Shown here piece by piece: positions 26,489 to 35,209 of a DNA stretch of 64,000 nt. Position 1 is the stretch's first letter, and each line of letters opens with the position of its first letter. Location: contig JBNKKA010000001.1 of NCBI GenBank assembly GCA_050291585.1, positions 15,267 through 79,266 on the forward strand. The letters run 5' to 3'. Under the pieces are notes generated by a model, which made no database searches, was not told where the DNA came from, and worked only from the letters and a program-made list of their open reading frames with translations. Both the position numbers and the translations under genes were made by a program. Source of the DNA: JASJCL01 sp050291585 (GTDB lineage: Bacteria > Desulfobacterota > Desulfobacteria > Desulfobacterales > Desulfosarcinaceae).

Positions 26489-28393
26489 ATGCGAGATCAC
26501 CAGCGCACAATCCGGTCACCTCATTCCATCGGACGGGCAATTGGGTGGCTTCTGTGTGCCTTGGTACTGCTCGCCCAAACCGCTCTGGCCGAGGGGTACG
26601 ACTATTTACCGCCAAAACATTTGGCGCTGGTGATCGGTGTCTCCGATTATGCCAACTGGCCAGCCCTTCCCAGCGCCGCGGCCGATGCGCGCAAGGTGGC
26701 GAATCTGCTGGAGCAGGGTGGCTTTGCAACGATGCTGGCCGTGAATCCCGACTACAAAGCCCTGAAAAGTGCCTGGTCAAAGTTTATAATGAAAGCCAGC
26801 AGCCAGCCGAAAAGTGCCTGTCTGGTATACTATCGGGGCCATGCAGAGACCCTCATCGACGCGGACGGCGCTAAAAACGGCTGGTTGATTCCGATAGATG
26901 CGCCTTTGGCCAATCTATCCGAAAAGGCCTTTTCCCAGCGCGCCATAAAAGTGGAAAGCCTTTTGTCCGAGACTGTGGGCTTGGGTGTCCGCCATCTGCT
27001 TCTGCTCTTTGACGCCAACTTTGCCGATGACAGGCTGGTGGCAATAAAGCCGGCCCTGAGGATGCTTGGGCCAACCTGCGGGAACCCAGTGCGCCAGGCG
27101 ATCATTGCCGGGAATGCCTCTGAGCCCACACCCGACCAAAGCCAGTTCAATGCGTCTCTGGTCCGGGCCCTTACGGGGGAAGCCGACACCATCCAGGACG
27201 GCATCGTTTGCGCGACAGAATTAGCGATTTTTATCGGCAGCCAAGTCAGCAGAGCCACCGGTGGAACGCAAAACCCACAGTACGCCCTTTATGGCTCTGA
27301 GGTCCAACGCAAGGGCGACTTTGCTTTTGAGGTGATCCCCCCCACCCGCCAGACAGCACGCCTGTATGTGGAAACGCAACCGACCTCCGCACGAATCCGA
27401 CTTTTAAACATCAAGCCGAGGTTCACCCAAGGCATGGAACTGGAACCCGGTCGTTATCATTTGGAGGTGACGGCGCCTGGTCATCAACAGCACAATACGT
27501 GGATAAAAATCGACGCTAGCGAGGAAAAAACCGTCACGGTTCGATTGGCAAAAACTGAGAGACAATTCAGCAACGCCCTTGGAATGGTCTTTCGCTATAT
27601 CCGCCCGGGTTCCTTTCAAATGGGAAGTTCAACCGGTACCTCGGTGGCGAATAAGGACGAAGCACCCCATACCGTGACGCTAACGCGCCCGTTTTACATT
27701 CAGGACAAAGAGGTAACGGTGGGTCAATACCGACGCTTCATCGATGCCAGCGGGTATCGGAGCCAGGCGCAAGGATCGGGAGGCTGTTGGGTCAGCACAG
27801 ACGGCCGGCGTTGGCGTAAAAAAGCCCAAACGGATTGGAAAACCATAGCAAGCAGCTGGCCGACATCAGACAGCGGTGCCGATAACCTACCCGTGAGTTG
27901 CGTAACCTGGAAAGACGCCAGGGCTTTTGCAGCCTGGTTGAGCAAAACGGATGGGCACACCTACCGGCTGCCCACGGAAGCCCAGTGGGAATACGCCTGC
28001 CGCTCTGGAAATACCAACCCCTATGCCTTTGGCGACTGCCTCACCGTCCAACAGGCCAACTTTGGTGATGTCGGTCAGATGGCGTCCACCTGTTCCCCTA
28101 TCCCTAAACCGTTGCGTGGGCATCTTGTGGCTGCCGGTAGCCTATCGGAAAATGCGTGGGGCCTGCACGATATGCATGGCAATGTGGCCGAGTGGTGTCG
28201 TGATTTCTACGGCCCCTATTCAAAGGGAAACGCCAAAGACCCTCGCGGCCCTTCAGCAGGAGCAGAAAAAGTGATTCGCGGTGGACACTATCTGAGCCGC
28301 ATGATTGATTGCCGCTCGGCCAAACGATCCAGCTTCCCGCCTGAGTACGCCTCCAGCGCCGTGGGATTCCGGCTGATTGCCCTGACACCTTAG
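26489..28393 (+). CDS. Pseudo-caspase / PEGA / sulfatase-modifying-factor fusion, exported
   Basis: This 634-residue protein has a signal peptide (about 15-35, ending near ALA). Residues about 42-265 form a caspase-like (peptidase C14) fold: KHLALVIGVSDYANWPALPS is the usual first strand, and His118 in YYRGHAET matches the catalytic His. The position of the catalytic Cys in DACFSG is here DANF, with Asn177, so peptidase activity should be lost. A PEGA domain follows (about 288-353), then a formylglycine-generating/SUMF1 domain (about 362-632) with GSFQMGSS, PVSCVTW, YRLPTEAQWEYACR, NVAEWCRD and VGFRLIAL. In this setting SUMF1 folds often serve as binding or regulatory modules. AGGAG precedes the ATG at 26489. 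The PRPP-synthase-like gene follows 23 bp later. Confidence 0.87.
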   Translation: MRDHQRTIRSPHSIGRAIGWLLCALVLLAQTALAEGYDYLPPKHLALVIGVSDYANWPALPSAAADARKVANLLEQGGFATMLAVNPDYKALKSAWSKFIMKASSQPKSACLVYYRGHAETLIDADGAKNGWLIPIDAPLANLSEKAFSQRAIKVESLLSETVGLGVRHLLLLFDANFADDRLVAIKPALRMLGPTCGNPVRQAIIAGNASEPTPDQSQFNASLVRALTGEADTIQDGIVCATELAIFIGSQVSRATGGTQNPQYALYGSEVQRKGDFAFEVIPPTRQTARLYVETQPTSARIRLLNIKPRFTQGMELEPGRYHLEVTAPGHQQHNTWIKIDASEEKTVTVRLAKTERQFSNALGMVFRYIRPGSFQMGSSTGTSVANKDEAPHTVTLTRPFYIQDKEVTVGQYRRFIDASGYRSQAQGSGGCWVSTDGRRWRKKAQTDWKTIASSWPTSDSGADNLPVSCVTWKDARAFAAWLSKTDGHTYRLPTEAQWEYACRSGNTNPYAFGDCLTVQQANFGDVGQMASTCSPIPKPLRGHLVAAGSLSENAWGLHDMHGNVAEWCRDFYGPYSKGNAKDPRGPSAGAEKVIRGGHYLSRMIDCRSAKRSSFPPEYASSAVGFRLIALTP

Positions 28394-28416
28394 ACGTCAG
28401 AATTGAGAAAACTCGT

Positions 28417-29334
28417 ATGGGTTACCTGTTTCATTGCCCCCAGATGGCTGAATTGGCTGAGAAGCTTGCCGCCGCGCTGCCCGACATCCATAGAGGCGAC
28501 ATCCATTGGCGTGACTTTGTGGATGGATTCCCCAATCTTAAAATTCAGAATGCGAATGAGCTGCGCAACCAGAGGGTTTTCTTCCTGGCCTCCTTTGACA
28601 CCCCCGCCGAAATCTTCAAACAGCTGGCGGTGATCTACGAGCTGCCCAGGCTCTCCATCCGATCTTTGTGCGTCATCCTGCCCTTTTACCCCACCGGGAC
28701 CATGGAGCGGGTGGAAAAAGAGGGCGAGATTGCCACCGCATCCACCTTGGCGCGGATGTTATCGGCCACCCCGATTTCCAAATCAGGCCCGCTGCAGATC
28801 GTGATCTACGATATCCACGCCCTCCAGGAGCGCTTCTATTTCGAGAATACGGTTATCCCCAGACTCGAGTCGGCCATCCCGATCCTCAAACAGCGAATCC
28901 AACACCTGGATAATCTCAGCATCGTCTTCCCCGACCAGGGGGCCAGGAAGCGCTTCGCAAGCCACTTTAGGGACTACCCCCTAGTGGTCTGCCACAAGGT
29001 CCGGGAGGGGAAAAAGCGCCTAGTGCAAATCCAGGAGGGAGCGCCCTTTGGCCGGCATGCCTTGATCATCGACGACCTGGTGATGACCGGCGGAACCCTG
29101 CTGGAATGCCAACAGGCATTGTTCAAGGCCGGTGCGACAGCAGTGAGCGCCTATGTGACCCATGGTGTCTTCCCGGATGAGAGTTGGCAAAAATTCCTGG
29201 ATAAAGGCTTCGCCCACCTCTGGATGACCGATTCCTGCCCTGTCACGGCGGACCGGCTCAAGGGTGAACCGCCCTTTGAGGTGCTCTGCCTGGCTAACGC
29301 GCTGGTGGAGATCATCCGCGCGGAGCTCGGCTGA
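28417..29334 (+). CDS. Ribose-phosphate pyrophosphokinase homologue, class II-like
   Basis: This 305-residue protein is a phosphoribosyltransferase-fold member related to PRPP synthetases. LIIDDLVMTGGTLLECQQAL carries the PRPP-binding loop, ILPFYPTGTMERVEKEGEIA and VIYDIHALQERFYFENTV are the conserved N-terminal-half motifs, and SAYVTHGVFP is the typical C-terminal segment. These motifs resemble, from memory, the plant class II PRPP synthases more than standard bacterial PrsA, which would be an unusual affiliation. Activity would be ATP plus ribose 5-phosphate to PRPP plus AMP in the cytoplasm, or a related pyrophosphoryl transfer. The ribosome site is weak. It follows the pseudo-caspase gene closely, so the two are likely cotranscribed, but a functional link is not obvious. 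Confidence 0.8.
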   Translation: MGYLFHCPQMAELAEKLAAALPDIHRGDIHWRDFVDGFPNLKIQNANELRNQRVFFLASFDTPAEIFKQLAVIYELPRLSIRSLCVILPFYPTGTMERVEKEGEIATASTLARMLSATPISKSGPLQIVIYDIHALQERFYFENTVIPRLESAIPILKQRIQHLDNLSIVFPDQGARKRFASHFRDYPLVVCHKVREGKKRLVQIQEGAPFGRHALIIDDLVMTGGTLLECQQALFKAGATAVSAYVTHGVFPDESWQKFLDKGFAHLWMTDSCPVTADRLKGEPPFEVLCLANALVEIIRAELG

Positions 29335-29374
29335 ACCTGAGGGTTTAGCTCGAAAAGGAAAGGCTATTACCGGA

Positions 29375-32353
29375 TCACTCGGTGATCAACACCAGTTGGT
29401 GAACCCGGGGTTCGCCGGCAACGCTGAAACTTACGGTCTGCCCGGCGTAGTAATCGTCCAATGCCACACCCACCGCAAAGCTGCTTCCGGCGGCGGCGTT
29501 AATCTCCGCCACCGCGGCCGTATCCAGAGGTATCTCCAAAACCCTGCCCACATCCGCCGGAGAGAAGGTCCAGCGGCCAAGGGCGTTACCATCGCCCAAA
29601 TCGTCATAGATGGGTACCGATCCCGAGCTGGTCTCCAAGAGGCCGGCATCCGTTGTGATCGCCCAGAATTCAAGGCTTTCACTGGGATCGATACTATCAT
29701 AGGCCACCAGTTCCAACCGCAGGCTGGCAGCGGCGACAGCGCCCGAAAGCCCCCCGAGATCGAAGATAAAATAGGAGCGGTAGTCTGAGCCGCCCACTGC
29801 GCCGAGCAGGGTCCCGTCGTCGGGAGGATCATGAAAACCGTCGTCGCGGTAATGGCCGCGCTGCGCGGCATCGATGACGGGGTTGGCCTCGCGGGGATGG
29901 CTCGCTAGGATATATTCGCTCAGGTTGGTGAGTCCATCGGCGTCTGGGTCACCGTCGGCATCAGCCTGGTCGGTATCCAACTCGTGGGCCATCTCCCAGA
30001 AATCGGGCATCTGGTCGCCATCGGTATCGAGGAACTCGTCAAAACCCATGTCGGCAGCGACGCCCTGGGGGCGGTCTTCGTCGTCCACATCCAGTGTGGG
30101 GGTGGAGGCGGTGTCGGCCTGGGCGATGCATGGCGAGCCGGCACGCAGATGCAGATCGGTGGCCAAGAGCGGTGGCCGCCGGAGGTTGCCATTGCCCGTA
30201 TAGCCGTTCTGATCGATGTCGCAGTGGGAGACTGTGGCGCTGGCATCGGTATGGTCGTAGATCTGGCTGAAGTGGCTCAGGGTATTGTCAATGTCATTGG
30301 CGGCAGTATTGCCCCATAGAATGGAGTTGATGACGGTGGGTTGGCTGGAAATATTGTAGACACCGCCACCATAGGCCGTTTCACCACCTTCCGACACGAC
30401 CACCTGGTTTTGGAAAAGGGTGCAGTTGATGATGGCCACATCGCTGCCGCTGTTGGAGATACCGCCACCATTAGCCGTATACCGCCCGCCGGCGCGGTTT
30501 TTCTGAAAACCGCAGTTCTCAATGACGGCGTTGCTTTCCAGGTTGAAAATAGCCCCCCCGCTGCCGCTGAGACCGCCGGCCGAGTTAGCTGAGAATAGGC
30601 ATGCCGAGATCTGCGCAGGGCTGCTGCTGTTGTAAATAGCGCCACCATAACCCCCTTCGCCGCTGGCAGTATTGCCGGCGAACCGGCAACCGAAGATGGT
30701 GGTGCTCGAAGACGCATTGTAGATGGCGCCGCCATAGTCGCCATAGGCACCAGCGCTGCCATTATCGATAAAATTGCAGGCGATGAAGTGGGTGTCGCTG
30801 CGGTATACATAAACAGCGCCGCCATAGGAACTGGAGGCGCCGCTGACCCGATTGCCTTCGAAGGCGCAATTCTGAAAAATGGGCGCCCCCTGGTTGACGT
30901 AGACCGCGCCGCCGAAGGCGTCCGAGGGCCCCGCAGTGTTGTCGAGAATCCGGCAGTCGACAATCGTGGGTGAAGCGGCATCGATGAAGATAGCCCCGCC
31001 CTGGGGCGTACTGCCGGAGATAGCACCATTTTGAAGGTTTAATCCATCGAGATACGCGTCCCCAGCGATGAAGAGGCAACGGACCGTCCCATTGCCATCA
31101 ATGAATGTTGCGTAATTATCTCCGGCTCTATGGCTCGGATGGCTCTCACTTCCGGCAAAACCACCGCGCACAAAAATGGCCGTGTTGATAGCCAGCTGAG
31201 TGGTGAGCAGATAGGTGCCGTTCTTGACCCAGATCTCATCGCCAGAAACCGCCTGGGTCAGGGCGCCCTGGATCGTGTTAAAGGCCGTGGTCCAGGTCCG
31301 GCCGTCGCCACCGCCCCCCAAATCTGCATCCACATACCAGACCCGCCGGAACGCCACATTGAGGGTCTGGTCGGCGGTGACCGCCGCAAAGCGGTAGCTG
31401 TCGCCCACCGCAACGGGCGTTCCATTCACCGTGACGGCATGGATGAAATAACCCGCATCGGCCGTGAAGGTGAAAGTGGGTCGCGACCCCTCGCTGACAA
31501 CGACCGCTCCGGCCGGATCGATACTGCCGCCAACCGTGGTCGTGGCGTCAATGGTATAGCTGGGAAAACTGCCCGTGGAAAAGGTCCAGGTGTAGGCCTC
31601 GGCCATGGGACTGCCGTCCAGGTCCTCAATGGCGGTGGTAAGGGTGGCCGTATAGGTGGTCTCCGGCGCCAGAGCCTCTCGGGGGATCAGGCTGGCCGTA
31701 TGGTTATCGGCGTCGTAGGCAATGTCGCCGGGCACCTGGGTCGCGCCTGCAAACAGGGTGAAACTGGCCGCGCTCAGAGTGGCATCCGCAAGGGCTTCGC
31801 TGAAGGTGGCCGTCAGGGTGGGGGTGTGGGGCAGGTCGGCGGCTCCTGCCGCGGGCTGGGTGGCAACCACAAAGGGCGGGTTGGCGTCCATACATTGGTA
31901 GCTCATGGCGATGGTCGTTGCTTCGGTGGGGGGATCAATGGTGACGTTTATGCCTGCAGTTTCTCCCCGCCAGCAGGCCTCACCGGCCACTTGGCCCTCC
32001 CCCACCACCCGATAACCGTCCCCCACCGGAATACCGTCAAGGGTCAAACTGTGTTGATCGCAGGCAATACTTGCAGCGGTGACCGTGTCCCCCCCGGCAT
32101 CGTATAGCGTGGCGCGGATCGTATCGATGAGATAGTCGCGGCAGATATCGCCGCTGAGAGATCGCGGGATGTTGACCGCCGGAGCCTCACCTTGCCATAT
32201 CATACCCAAGGTGATCGAACCTGTGGAAACGGAACCGCTTCCCTGGGTGCCTGAACCACCACCGCAGGCCAGAAAAAGAAAAGCAACCCCCATGGTCAGC
32301 AGCCACAGGCGATTGCTTTTTTTGATTGGATCAACAATTGACAGACGCATCAT
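29375..32353 (-). CDS. Beta-helix surface lipoprotein with Ig-like and calcium-binding repeats
   Basis: This 992-residue protein has a lipobox at LFLAC (Cys30) followed by a Gly/Ser-rich linker. Residues about 45-150 form a domain shared with the lipoprotein at 21604 (GSITLGMIWQ... IPVGDGYRVVG). A Big_5-type Ig-like domain (about 155-260) and a short beta repeat (about 265-335) follow. Then comes a right-handed parallel beta-helix (about 340-690) with many GGAIY/GGAVY turns, as in Chlamydia polymorphic proteins. DTDGDQMPDFWE and DADGDPDADGLTNLSEY (about 785-820) are thrombospondin type 3-like calcium sites, and the C-terminal part is a jelly-roll-like sandwich. It is the last gene of the caspase/DUF4384 operon. 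Likely role: surface adhesion or glycan binding. Confidence 0.82.
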   Translation of the reverse strand: MMRLSIVDPIKKSNRLWLLTMGVAFLFLACGGGSGTQGSGSVSTGSITLGMIWQGEAPAVNIPRSLSGDICRDYLIDTIRATLYDAGGDTVTAASIACDQHSLTLDGIPVGDGYRVVGEGQVAGEACWRGETAGINVTIDPPTEATTIAMSYQCMDANPPFVVATQPAAGAADLPHTPTLTATFSEALADATLSAASFTLFAGATQVPGDIAYDADNHTASLIPREALAPETTYTATLTTAIEDLDGSPMAEAYTWTFSTGSFPSYTIDATTTVGGSIDPAGAVVVSEGSRPTFTFTADAGYFIHAVTVNGTPVAVGDSYRFAAVTADQTLNVAFRRVWYVDADLGGGGDGRTWTTAFNTIQGALTQAVSGDEIWVKNGTYLLTTQLAINTAIFVRGGFAGSESHPSHRAGDNYATFIDGNGTVRCLFIAGDAYLDGLNLQNGAISGSTPQGGAIFIDAASPTIVDCRILDNTAGPSDAFGGAVYVNQGAPIFQNCAFEGNRVSGASSSYGGAVYVYRSDTHFIACNFIDNGSAGAYGDYGGAIYNASSSTTIFGCRFAGNTASGEGGYGGAIYNSSSPAQISACLFSANSAGGLSGSGGAIFNLESNAVIENCGFQKNRAGGRYTANGGGISNSGSDVAIINCTLFQNQVVVSEGGETAYGGGVYNISSQPTVINSILWGNTAANDIDNTLSHFSQIYDHTDASATVSHCDIDQNGYTGNGNLRRPPLLATDLHLRAGSPCIAQADTASTPTLDVDDEDRPQGVAADMGFDEFLDTDGDQMPDFWEMAHELDTDQADADGDPDADGLTNLSEYILASHPREANPVIDAAQRGHYRDDGFHDPPDDGTLLGAVGGSDYRSYFIFDLGGLSGAVAAASLRLELVAYDSIDPSESLEFWAITTDAGLLETSSGSVPIYDDLGDGNALGRWTFSPADVGRVLEIPLDTAAVAEINAAAGSSFAVGVALDDYYAGQTVSFSVAGEPRVHQLVLITE

Positions 32354-32410
32354 AATAGCTCAACTTTCCGCGGGGACTGAAGGTAGGATGCCGTTTTAAG
32401 CCGGATCGGT

Positions 32411-32752
32411 TTACCACTCCACCGTTACTGAGCCGGTCTCGTCTCCAGTGTTTTTGTCTTTGTCTCCCCCGCTGCTCCCACCACTGCCGCCGGCTACGAC
32501 GGCTGCCAAGAGGCCGACGACTGCGGCGAGCCCAACGATTCCCCACAGCACTGTACCCTTTTTCCCACCCGCTTTGCCCTTACCCGTCGGAATGGGTTCG
32601 GGTGCTGTGGTCTTAAACTGAGGGGCGTTCTGGGTCACCTTCGTCGATCCCTGGGCCGCAGCGTATGAGGCGGCCAGCGAGATACCCGGTGACTGGACGA
32701 AGAGAAAACTGATGATGGCGACGCTGCAAACTATCCTTTTTTTCAAATGCAT
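32411..32752 (-). CDS. Small exported Gly-rich protein
   Basis: This 113-residue protein has a signal peptide (about 1-28, ending SLAAS), a Lys/Gly-rich loop and one hydrophobic helix (about 68-88, VLWGIVGLAAVVGLLAAVVAG) followed by a Gly/Ser/Asp-rich tail that ends GSVTVEW. The family is not known to me. The end resembles the first strand (GSI...W) of the domain shared by the two lipoproteins nearby, so it may be a trimmed relative. The ATG at 32752 follows GAGGTG; an upstream GTG is less likely. It lies between the DUF4384 and beta-helix lipoprotein genes with short gaps, so it is part of that operon and probably sits in the envelope. Confidence 0.75.
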   Translation of the reverse strand: MHLKKRIVCSVAIISFLFVQSPGISLAASYAAAQGSTKVTQNAPQFKTTAPEPIPTGKGKAGGKKGTVLWGIVGLAAVVGLLAAVVAGGSGGSSGGDKDKNTGDETGSVTVEW

Positions 32753-32764
32753 CTTGCACCTCAC

Positions 32765-33691
32765 TTATTGACCCTGCTGGGTTGTGGCTTTTATCTGATA
32801 ACGAATCAGCTGTTCCGCACGTTCACCTAAGGGGATGGTGGCGACCACGCGAACCAGCGCCTTGATGAAGGCGGTGTGTCCGTCGTAGAGGCCGAAGAGA
32901 CCTTCCTGGAGGCCCAAGTCACTGAAATCCACCGGCTGCCGCAGGCCCAGAACATAGATTGCCTCGGTGGTCTTGGAGACTTTGGGGGGCGTATGCGCAA
33001 TGGGACAGACACCCAGCCGCTTGTCGACGGCGCTCGGAAAAAGGTGGGGCTTGCCGGCGGTCAGACGATTATGGCTATTCAATTGATTGGGGACCAACCG
33101 CAGCACCCGTTCATCTTCAAGAATATTGAAAATATAAAAATAACAATCCTTGGAAGCAGTGAGGGTCAGAACCACAGGGTCTCCGTCGACAAACATGGCT
33201 TTGTTGAGGCTGGCCTCCAACTGGAAACCCGCCGCTGGGGGGTCTTGACATTCGCTGATTTGGGCCTGAATTTTGACCTTATATTCGGACTGCGTTCTCC
33301 CCGTCTGTGCGTCCGTGGCCGATACCACCGATTCCCTAATGATCTTTGAGGCAGTCACCCGGCCACAAGGAATAGCCCCCATGATGGGCCCTGCCAACCT
33401 CAGGTTAACGAAGAGATCTTCAAGGGAAATATCTTGAGCCAGGGTTTGGTATATCGCTTCTCGATGGGCTTCTTCCGTGGCGCGAATCCGGGCGTTTGCT
33501 TCGTCCACACCCGTGAAGTCGGCACTCCCCTCAACGGTCAGCCACCCTGTCTGCGCTAGTACCGATGCCGGTATTGATGCAACTAGTAGCAACCAGAGGG
33601 GCAGGATGCAGCACCAGAGGATCCGTCTGCTCTTCTGCGGCCTGCTGACTTTCCCGTCTGCTCTTTTGCAAGGCGTGGGCACCGTGTTCAT
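32765..33691 (-). CDS. Exported DUF4384-domain protein
   Basis: This 308-residue protein has an N-terminal hydrophobic export segment (about 24-46, ILWCCILPLWLLLVASIPASVLAQ). Residues about 50-145 have a flagellar-assembly/LPP20-like look (GWLTVEGSADFTGVDEANARIRATEEAHREA). Residues about 155-300 are a DUF4384 domain: DGDPVVLTLTASKDCYFYIFNI and LRLVPNQ are typical of this beta-sandwich, which is often found next to caspase-like and kinase genes. The function of DUF4384 is unknown. The gene stop and the next gene are 12 bp apart, and it starts 19 bp after the caspase gene, which makes an operon likely. Its role is probably to help the caspase-like protein in the periplasm. Confidence 0.78.
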   Translation of the reverse strand: MNTVPTPCKRADGKVSRPQKSRRILWCCILPLWLLLVASIPASVLAQTGWLTVEGSADFTGVDEANARIRATEEAHREAIYQTLAQDISLEDLFVNLRLAGPIMGAIPCGRVTASKIIRESVVSATDAQTGRTQSEYKVKIQAQISECQDPPAAGFQLEASLNKAMFVDGDPVVLTLTASKDCYFYIFNILEDERVLRLVPNQLNSHNRLTAGKPHLFPSAVDKRLGVCPIAHTPPKVSKTTEAIYVLGLRQPVDFSDLGLQEGLFGLYDGHTAFIKALVRVVATIPLGERAEQLIRYQIKATTQQGQ

Positions 33692-33710
33692 CTCCCCGCT
33701 TAACTAGCTA

Positions 33711-34979
33711 CTACCACAGCACATTCCCGATGGCGATATCCTTCAGTGTCTTCGTCGGTGGTGAAATCATGGGCGTCTGCTCCCGACCCATTTTTCGTGC
33801 TTCCCGGCTGACGTGGCGCCGCACAAACTCGTAGACCTCCTTGATACTCAGCATGCGGTCATCGTCGCTATCGGCTTCGCCCCCAAGCGCGCGGAGCAGA
33901 TAATAGGTGAAGAGGCCGTGCTCGGTCTTGGGAAATGCATTGCTCATCTGCCCTGAAGAGGAGGCGCTCAAGGCAACCATTCTATTTGGATTCACTTGGA
34001 CTTGTTTTGTATGGATCAACACCGGACGAGCCCCCTTGATGAGCATTTCAGCCGCCCGGGAGGCGACCCCGCTGAAGCAGGCATCTAAAAAGACGTAGGA
34101 GCGCCGGATTTTCAACTTTTCGATGTCCTTATAAAAGCTCTTCAGCGGGTAGCCCGTATTGTTGAGAAACCGGACGTCGCCGTCAAAGGGCACCAGGTAA
34201 GGACTGCCCCTGTCCGCATCGGGGGCACCGTGGCCTGCGAAGTAGACATATAGAGTGGTGTCGGGGCTCACATTTTTGGGAATGTACTGCTGCAGGTAGC
34301 CTTCGATGCGCGCCCGGGTGGCGTCGCTGTCAATGAGCATGATGATGTTCTCTTCGGGGACGCCAAGTACGCGCTTAAAATAATCCCTGACAATCAGGGC
34401 ATCTTTCTTGGCAAAATCAACCTTGGGCAGATGAGCATAATCCTCGATGCCAATGATCAAACCCCAATCCTTTGGATAGGGTTTGCGGGAAACGCCTGCG
34501 GGGAGGGTAACGCGCTGATAAGAACTCTCCACCTGAAAGTTGCGCGTATCCACCAGATCCCCATTGTAGTAAACTTTCAGCGTCCATCGGCCCGGGAGGA
34601 AGGCGGCCTTATCGCCCTTGAGGTTAAGGCTGTGCCAGGCGGTGGCTTCACGCACATACTGACCATCCGCCACGTTGAGGGGAAACTCTCCGCTGGAAAG
34701 GTAGAGGTCACCGCTGGGGTCGTACCAGTCCCAGCGCAGCTTGCACTTGCCGGACAGGTTGGCGAACTTCAGGTGAGCCACGACCTTTTCATCTAAGGGC
34801 GCAAAGGTCTCAGTGGGGTTTGTGGGAACCGTGACCGCATCCTTATCCTCTATGCCTTTGGCGAAGGTGGTGCTGACGAACTTGACACTCGGTTTGCGAG
34901 GTGTCGACGAAGTGGTGCTGCAGGAGAGCAGGAGAATCGGCGAAAGGACCAACACACAGATGCTTAGTACCCGTTTCAT
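33711..34979 (-). CDS. Caspase-like lipoprotein, intact catalytic dyad
   Basis: This 422-residue protein has a lipobox LLLSC (Cys20). Residues about 25-155 are a beta-rich domain (FVSTTFAKGIED..., LKFANLSGKCKLRWDWYDP). Residues about 165-400 are a peptidase C14 (caspase/metacaspase-like) domain: WGLIIGIEDYAHLPKVDFAKKDA starts it, His250 in YFAGHGAPD and Cys301 in LDACFSG are the catalytic pair, and ALSASSSGQMSNAFPKTEHGLFTYYLL is the conserved third segment. The enzyme should be active and displayed in the periplasm or on the outer membrane. GAGGTTGCT lies before the ATG at 34979. It is the first gene of a four-gene minus-strand operon and faces away from the kinase gene at 35210 across 230 bp. 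Confidence 0.88.
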   Translation of the reverse strand: MKRVLSICVLVLSPILLLSCSTTSSTPRKPSVKFVSTTFAKGIEDKDAVTVPTNPTETFAPLDEKVVAHLKFANLSGKCKLRWDWYDPSGDLYLSSGEFPLNVADGQYVREATAWHSLNLKGDKAAFLPGRWTLKVYYNGDLVDTRNFQVESSYQRVTLPAGVSRKPYPKDWGLIIGIEDYAHLPKVDFAKKDALIVRDYFKRVLGVPEENIIMLIDSDATRARIEGYLQQYIPKNVSPDTTLYVYFAGHGAPDADRGSPYLVPFDGDVRFLNNTGYPLKSFYKDIEKLKIRRSYVFLDACFSGVASRAAEMLIKGARPVLIHTKQVQVNPNRMVALSASSSGQMSNAFPKTEHGLFTYYLLRALGGEADSDDDRMLSIKEVYEFVRRHVSREARKMGREQTPMISPPTKTLKDIAIGNVLW

Positions 34980-35209
34980 AGCAACCTCATTTATAAATAC
35001 ACCGAAAAAAACTAATTATGCTCGACGCACATGCGTCCGTTGATCTATAGGAATAAGGGAAGCCAGCCCCCCTCAGCCGAACATCCGTAAAACCGGTCAA
35101 CCCGATTTGAAAGATAAATATCTGTTTTAATTAATATTAGACCCACTAGAACAGAAAACTCGAGGGCTGTCAAGCAAAGCGCGGGTACGAAAAGGACTTC
35201 CAGGAAGCA

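Noticed and set aside
26489..28393. Pseudo-caspase/SUMF1 protein considered as a true sulfatase-activating enzyme
   Set aside because: No sulfatase gene is nearby, and SUMF1 folds fused to signalling domains are commonly non-enzymatic; activity is left open.
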